A stretch of DNA of 6,901 nucleotides from the NCBI GenBank assembly GCA_910584695.1, contig CAJUBR010000110.1, positions 1 to 6,901 of the forward strand, in the 5' to 3' direction. Shown here piece by piece: positions 5,503-6,901 of the stretch; the stretch's first letter is position 1, and every line of letters begins with the position of its first letter. The notes under the pieces are model-generated. The model was not told the DNA's origin. It was given only the letters and a program-made list of their open reading frames with translations, and did no database searches. The DNA is from an uncultured Lachnospiraceae bacterium (GTDB lineage Bacteria; Bacillota; Clostridia; Lachnospirales; Lachnospiraceae). The position numbers and the translations under genes were made by a program.

Positions 5503-6756
5503 ATGAAGAGGAAAATAGCTTTAGGACTAACCGGGATTATGGTACTCTCGGCAATGACAGGTTGCGGAAAATCATCAAAGTATTTATTAGATGTAGATTA
5601 TTCGGATTATGTTAAAATATGTGAATATAAGGGGGTAGAGGCGGAAAAGGTCAAAACCGGTGTGACAAAGGAAGAAATACAGGAGGAAGTAGAAAGCCGG
5701 ATGTATGATTTTGTGACCTATGATCCAATCACGGATCGGGGAATTCAGATTGGAGATTATGCCAATATCGATTACACGGCAACTATGGATGGAAAAGAAG
5801 CGGAGGATTATTCCAGTGAAGAGGAAGATATCCTTGTCGGAGAAGGATATTTGTATCCTGAATTGGAAGAGGCTTTGATCGGAATGAAGACCGGTGAAAA
5901 TAAGAAGGTTGATGTGGTTCTTACGGAAGATTATGCTGAGGAAGAAGATGTAGGAAAAAAACTTTCCCTGGATGTTAAGATAAATGAGATTACATTAGAA
6001 AATCTTCCAGAGTATAATGAGACATTTGTAAAAGAAAATACAGATTATGATTCTATTGCAGATTATGAAGCTGCTGTTGAAAAAGAACTGAAAGAATACA
6101 AAGATGAGTCCTATAAATTTGAAGCCATTGACAGTATCATGGCTTATCTGGTTGATAATTCCGAGTTTGACGGATATCCGGAAGAACTTTATAAGCAGTG
6201 CGAAGAGAACTATGATAGTAGCAATGAATATAATGCTGCTATGTATGGAATGGAATTAGAAGATTATCTGAAGCTAATGGGAATTGACGAGGATTCCAAA
6301 AAAGAGGATATTAAAGCGAATGTAAATTATGAGCTGGTGGTTGGTGTTATTGCACAAAAGGAGAAGATTGACTGTACCGAAGAAGAAATCAATACCTTCG
6401 TTAAAGATAATTATTCCGAGTATGGGTATGAAAGCGAGGAAGATTTTTTAGAGGATTATAGCAAGGAAGAAATAGGGTATGAACTCATCTATGAAAAGGT
6501 GACGGAATTCTTATATGAGAATGCCAAGTTTAAAGAAATTTCAGAAGAGGAGTACAAAAAGGCACATCCGGAAGAAGAGTATTTTGAAGATGAAGATGCA
6601 GTCGAGGATGAGAATTTGGCTCCGGCTTCTGATAAAGATGTAACAACAGACCCACAGGAAAGTGAAACGGAACAGGAGACAAATACGGAAAAACAGGAGG
6701 AAAATCCAAAAGAGTCTGACACATCAGAAGGCGGGAGCACCACAGAAAAAGAATAA
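5503..6756 (+). CDS. Trigger-factor-like lipoprotein foldase (FKBP-type domain, no ribosome-binding domain)
   Basis: 417 residues. The N-terminus is a lipoprotein signal peptide: KRK at 2-4, a hydrophobic core, and lipobox MTGC with C21 as the lipidated residue, so the protein should be anchored outside the membrane. Residues about 80-163 match the FKBP-type isomerase domain of trigger factor (GDYANIDYTATMDGKEAE, then LIGMKTGE), and 164-345 match its helical chaperone region (LPEYNETFVKE, DYEAAVEKELKEY). The ribosome-binding domain with its GFRxGxxP signature is absent, as expected for a secreted form. The isomerase pocket is altered: where trigger factors have IPGFE this has YPELE (118-122), so catalysis may be weak. 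The tail from about 351 is a low-complexity Glu/Asp/Ser/Thr-rich extension with no visible fold. AAGGAG at 5491-5496 lies 6 nt before the ATG. A PrsA-like role in folding exported proteins is inferred from architecture, not shown. Confidence 0.88.
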   Translation: MKRKIALGLTGIMVLSAMTGCGKSSKYLLDVDYSDYVKICEYKGVEAEKVKTGVTKEEIQEEVESRMYDFVTYDPITDRGIQIGDYANIDYTATMDGKEAEDYSSEEEDILVGEGYLYPELEEALIGMKTGENKKVDVVLTEDYAEEEDVGKKLSLDVKINEITLENLPEYNETFVKENTDYDSIADYEAAVEKELKEYKDESYKFEAIDSIMAYLVDNSEFDGYPEELYKQCEENYDSSNEYNAAMYGMELEDYLKLMGIDEDSKKEDIKANVNYELVVGVIAQKEKIDCTEEEINTFVKDNYSEYGYESEEDFLEDYSKEEIGYELIYEKVTEFLYENAKFKEISEEEYKKAHPEEEYFEDEDAVEDENLAPASDKDVTTDPQESETEQETNTEKQEENPKESDTSEGGSTTEKE

Positions 6757-6901
6757 GAGAGAACGGGGTGGGAGAAGTATTAATTGTGCTATATCCAGTC
6801 TTTGACAGTTGATAAAATAAACAACCGCTGTAAAGCTTTGAAATATAAATGTTTACGGTTAGAGGGAAGTAATTTCAGATTAGGCGGTATAGCCCCGATT
6901 A
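6757..6901. other. Intergenic tail with no supported gene; possible structured RNA or edge of a neighbouring locus
   Basis: No convincing + strand gene or terminator is visible. A bulged hairpin can form: AACC (6823-6826) plus GTAAA (6830-6834) with TTTAC (6852-6856) plus GGTT (6857-6860), with a 3-nt bulge. CGGGG (6764-6768) could pair at long range with CCCCG (6893-6897). A perfect -35-like TTGACA lies at 6802-6807 but has no -10 at a proper distance. On the minus strand a 36-codon frame is open from the window edge to a stop at 6789-6791. It could be the end of a convergent gene, but it has no recognisable similarity. Confidence 0.3.

Noticed and set aside
6489..6743. Ser-rich minus-strand frames opposite the acidic tail of the lipoprotein
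   Set aside because: Antisense shadows of GAA/GAG/GAT-rich codons, with no independent support.
5503..6756. Calling this gene tig (canonical trigger factor)
   Set aside because: It has a lipoprotein signal, lacks the ribosome-binding domain and has an altered pocket motif, so the cytoplasmic trigger factor name would mislead.
6802..6807. Perfect TTGACA as a -35 element of a promoter for a downstream gene
   Set aside because: No acceptable -10 occurs 15-19 bp downstream; the nearest TAAAAT is only 5 bp away.
6757..6901. Known riboswitch (TPP, SAM, purine, cobalamin, c-di-AMP) or T-box
   Set aside because: I compared remembered core motifs of these classes and none matched convincingly on either strand.
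1..6901. CRISPR array, tRNA, rRNA or transposase gene
   Set aside because: No regularly spaced identical repeats, no tRNA cloverleaf or rRNA-like conserved stretches, and no transposase or integrase motifs were seen.

Overview
The window looks like chromosomal DNA from a low-GC, Gram-positive Clostridia, most plausibly a gut Lachnospiraceae. This rests on the AT-rich coding and intergenic DNA, strong AGGAGG-type ribosome binding sites, a Gram-positive-type diacylglycerol glucosyltransferase, a lipobox lipoprotein with a trigger-factor fold, and frequent AGA/ATA/TTA codons. The family assignments come from motifs read by eye, and no database search was possible. All five convincing genes are on the + strand and none is interrupted.

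Layout. Bases 1-194 are a GC-richer (about 47 %) non-coding block bounded by a perfect 9-bp inverted repeat and full of internal inverted and direct repeats, resembling a small non-autonomous mobile element or structured RNA. GC drops to about 23 % right after it. Next is a CaCA-family Na+/Ca2+ antiporter (294-1232), whose Shine-Dalgarno is separated from its ATG by a perfect 6-bp hairpin. A two-gene operon follows: a coiled-coil protein with an aromatic N-terminus and an internal duplication (1348-1947), then, 2 nt later, a degenerate receiver plus HD-GYP protein (1950-3032). The operon ends in a strong intrinsic terminator whose 5' arm lies inside the HD-GYP coding sequence. A 717-residue ORF (3185-5338) joins a GT4 diacylglycerol glucosyltransferase to a complete YdhF-like aldo/keto reductase. 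The last gene (5503-6756), behind a good extended -10 promoter, encodes a secreted lipoprotein built like trigger factor without its ribosome-binding domain. The last 145 bases have no supported gene.

How the genes relate. No single pathway links them all. The themes are the cell envelope (ion antiport, glycolipid synthesis, extracytoplasmic folding) and c-di-GMP-type signalling. The coiled-coil protein and HD-GYP protein are the only pair that context ties together. The most unusual items are the GT4-AKR fusion, the phosphorylation-dead receiver on an apparently intact HD-GYP domain, the lipoprotein version of trigger factor, the repeat-bounded element at 1-194 and the hairpin within the antiporter's translation initiation region.
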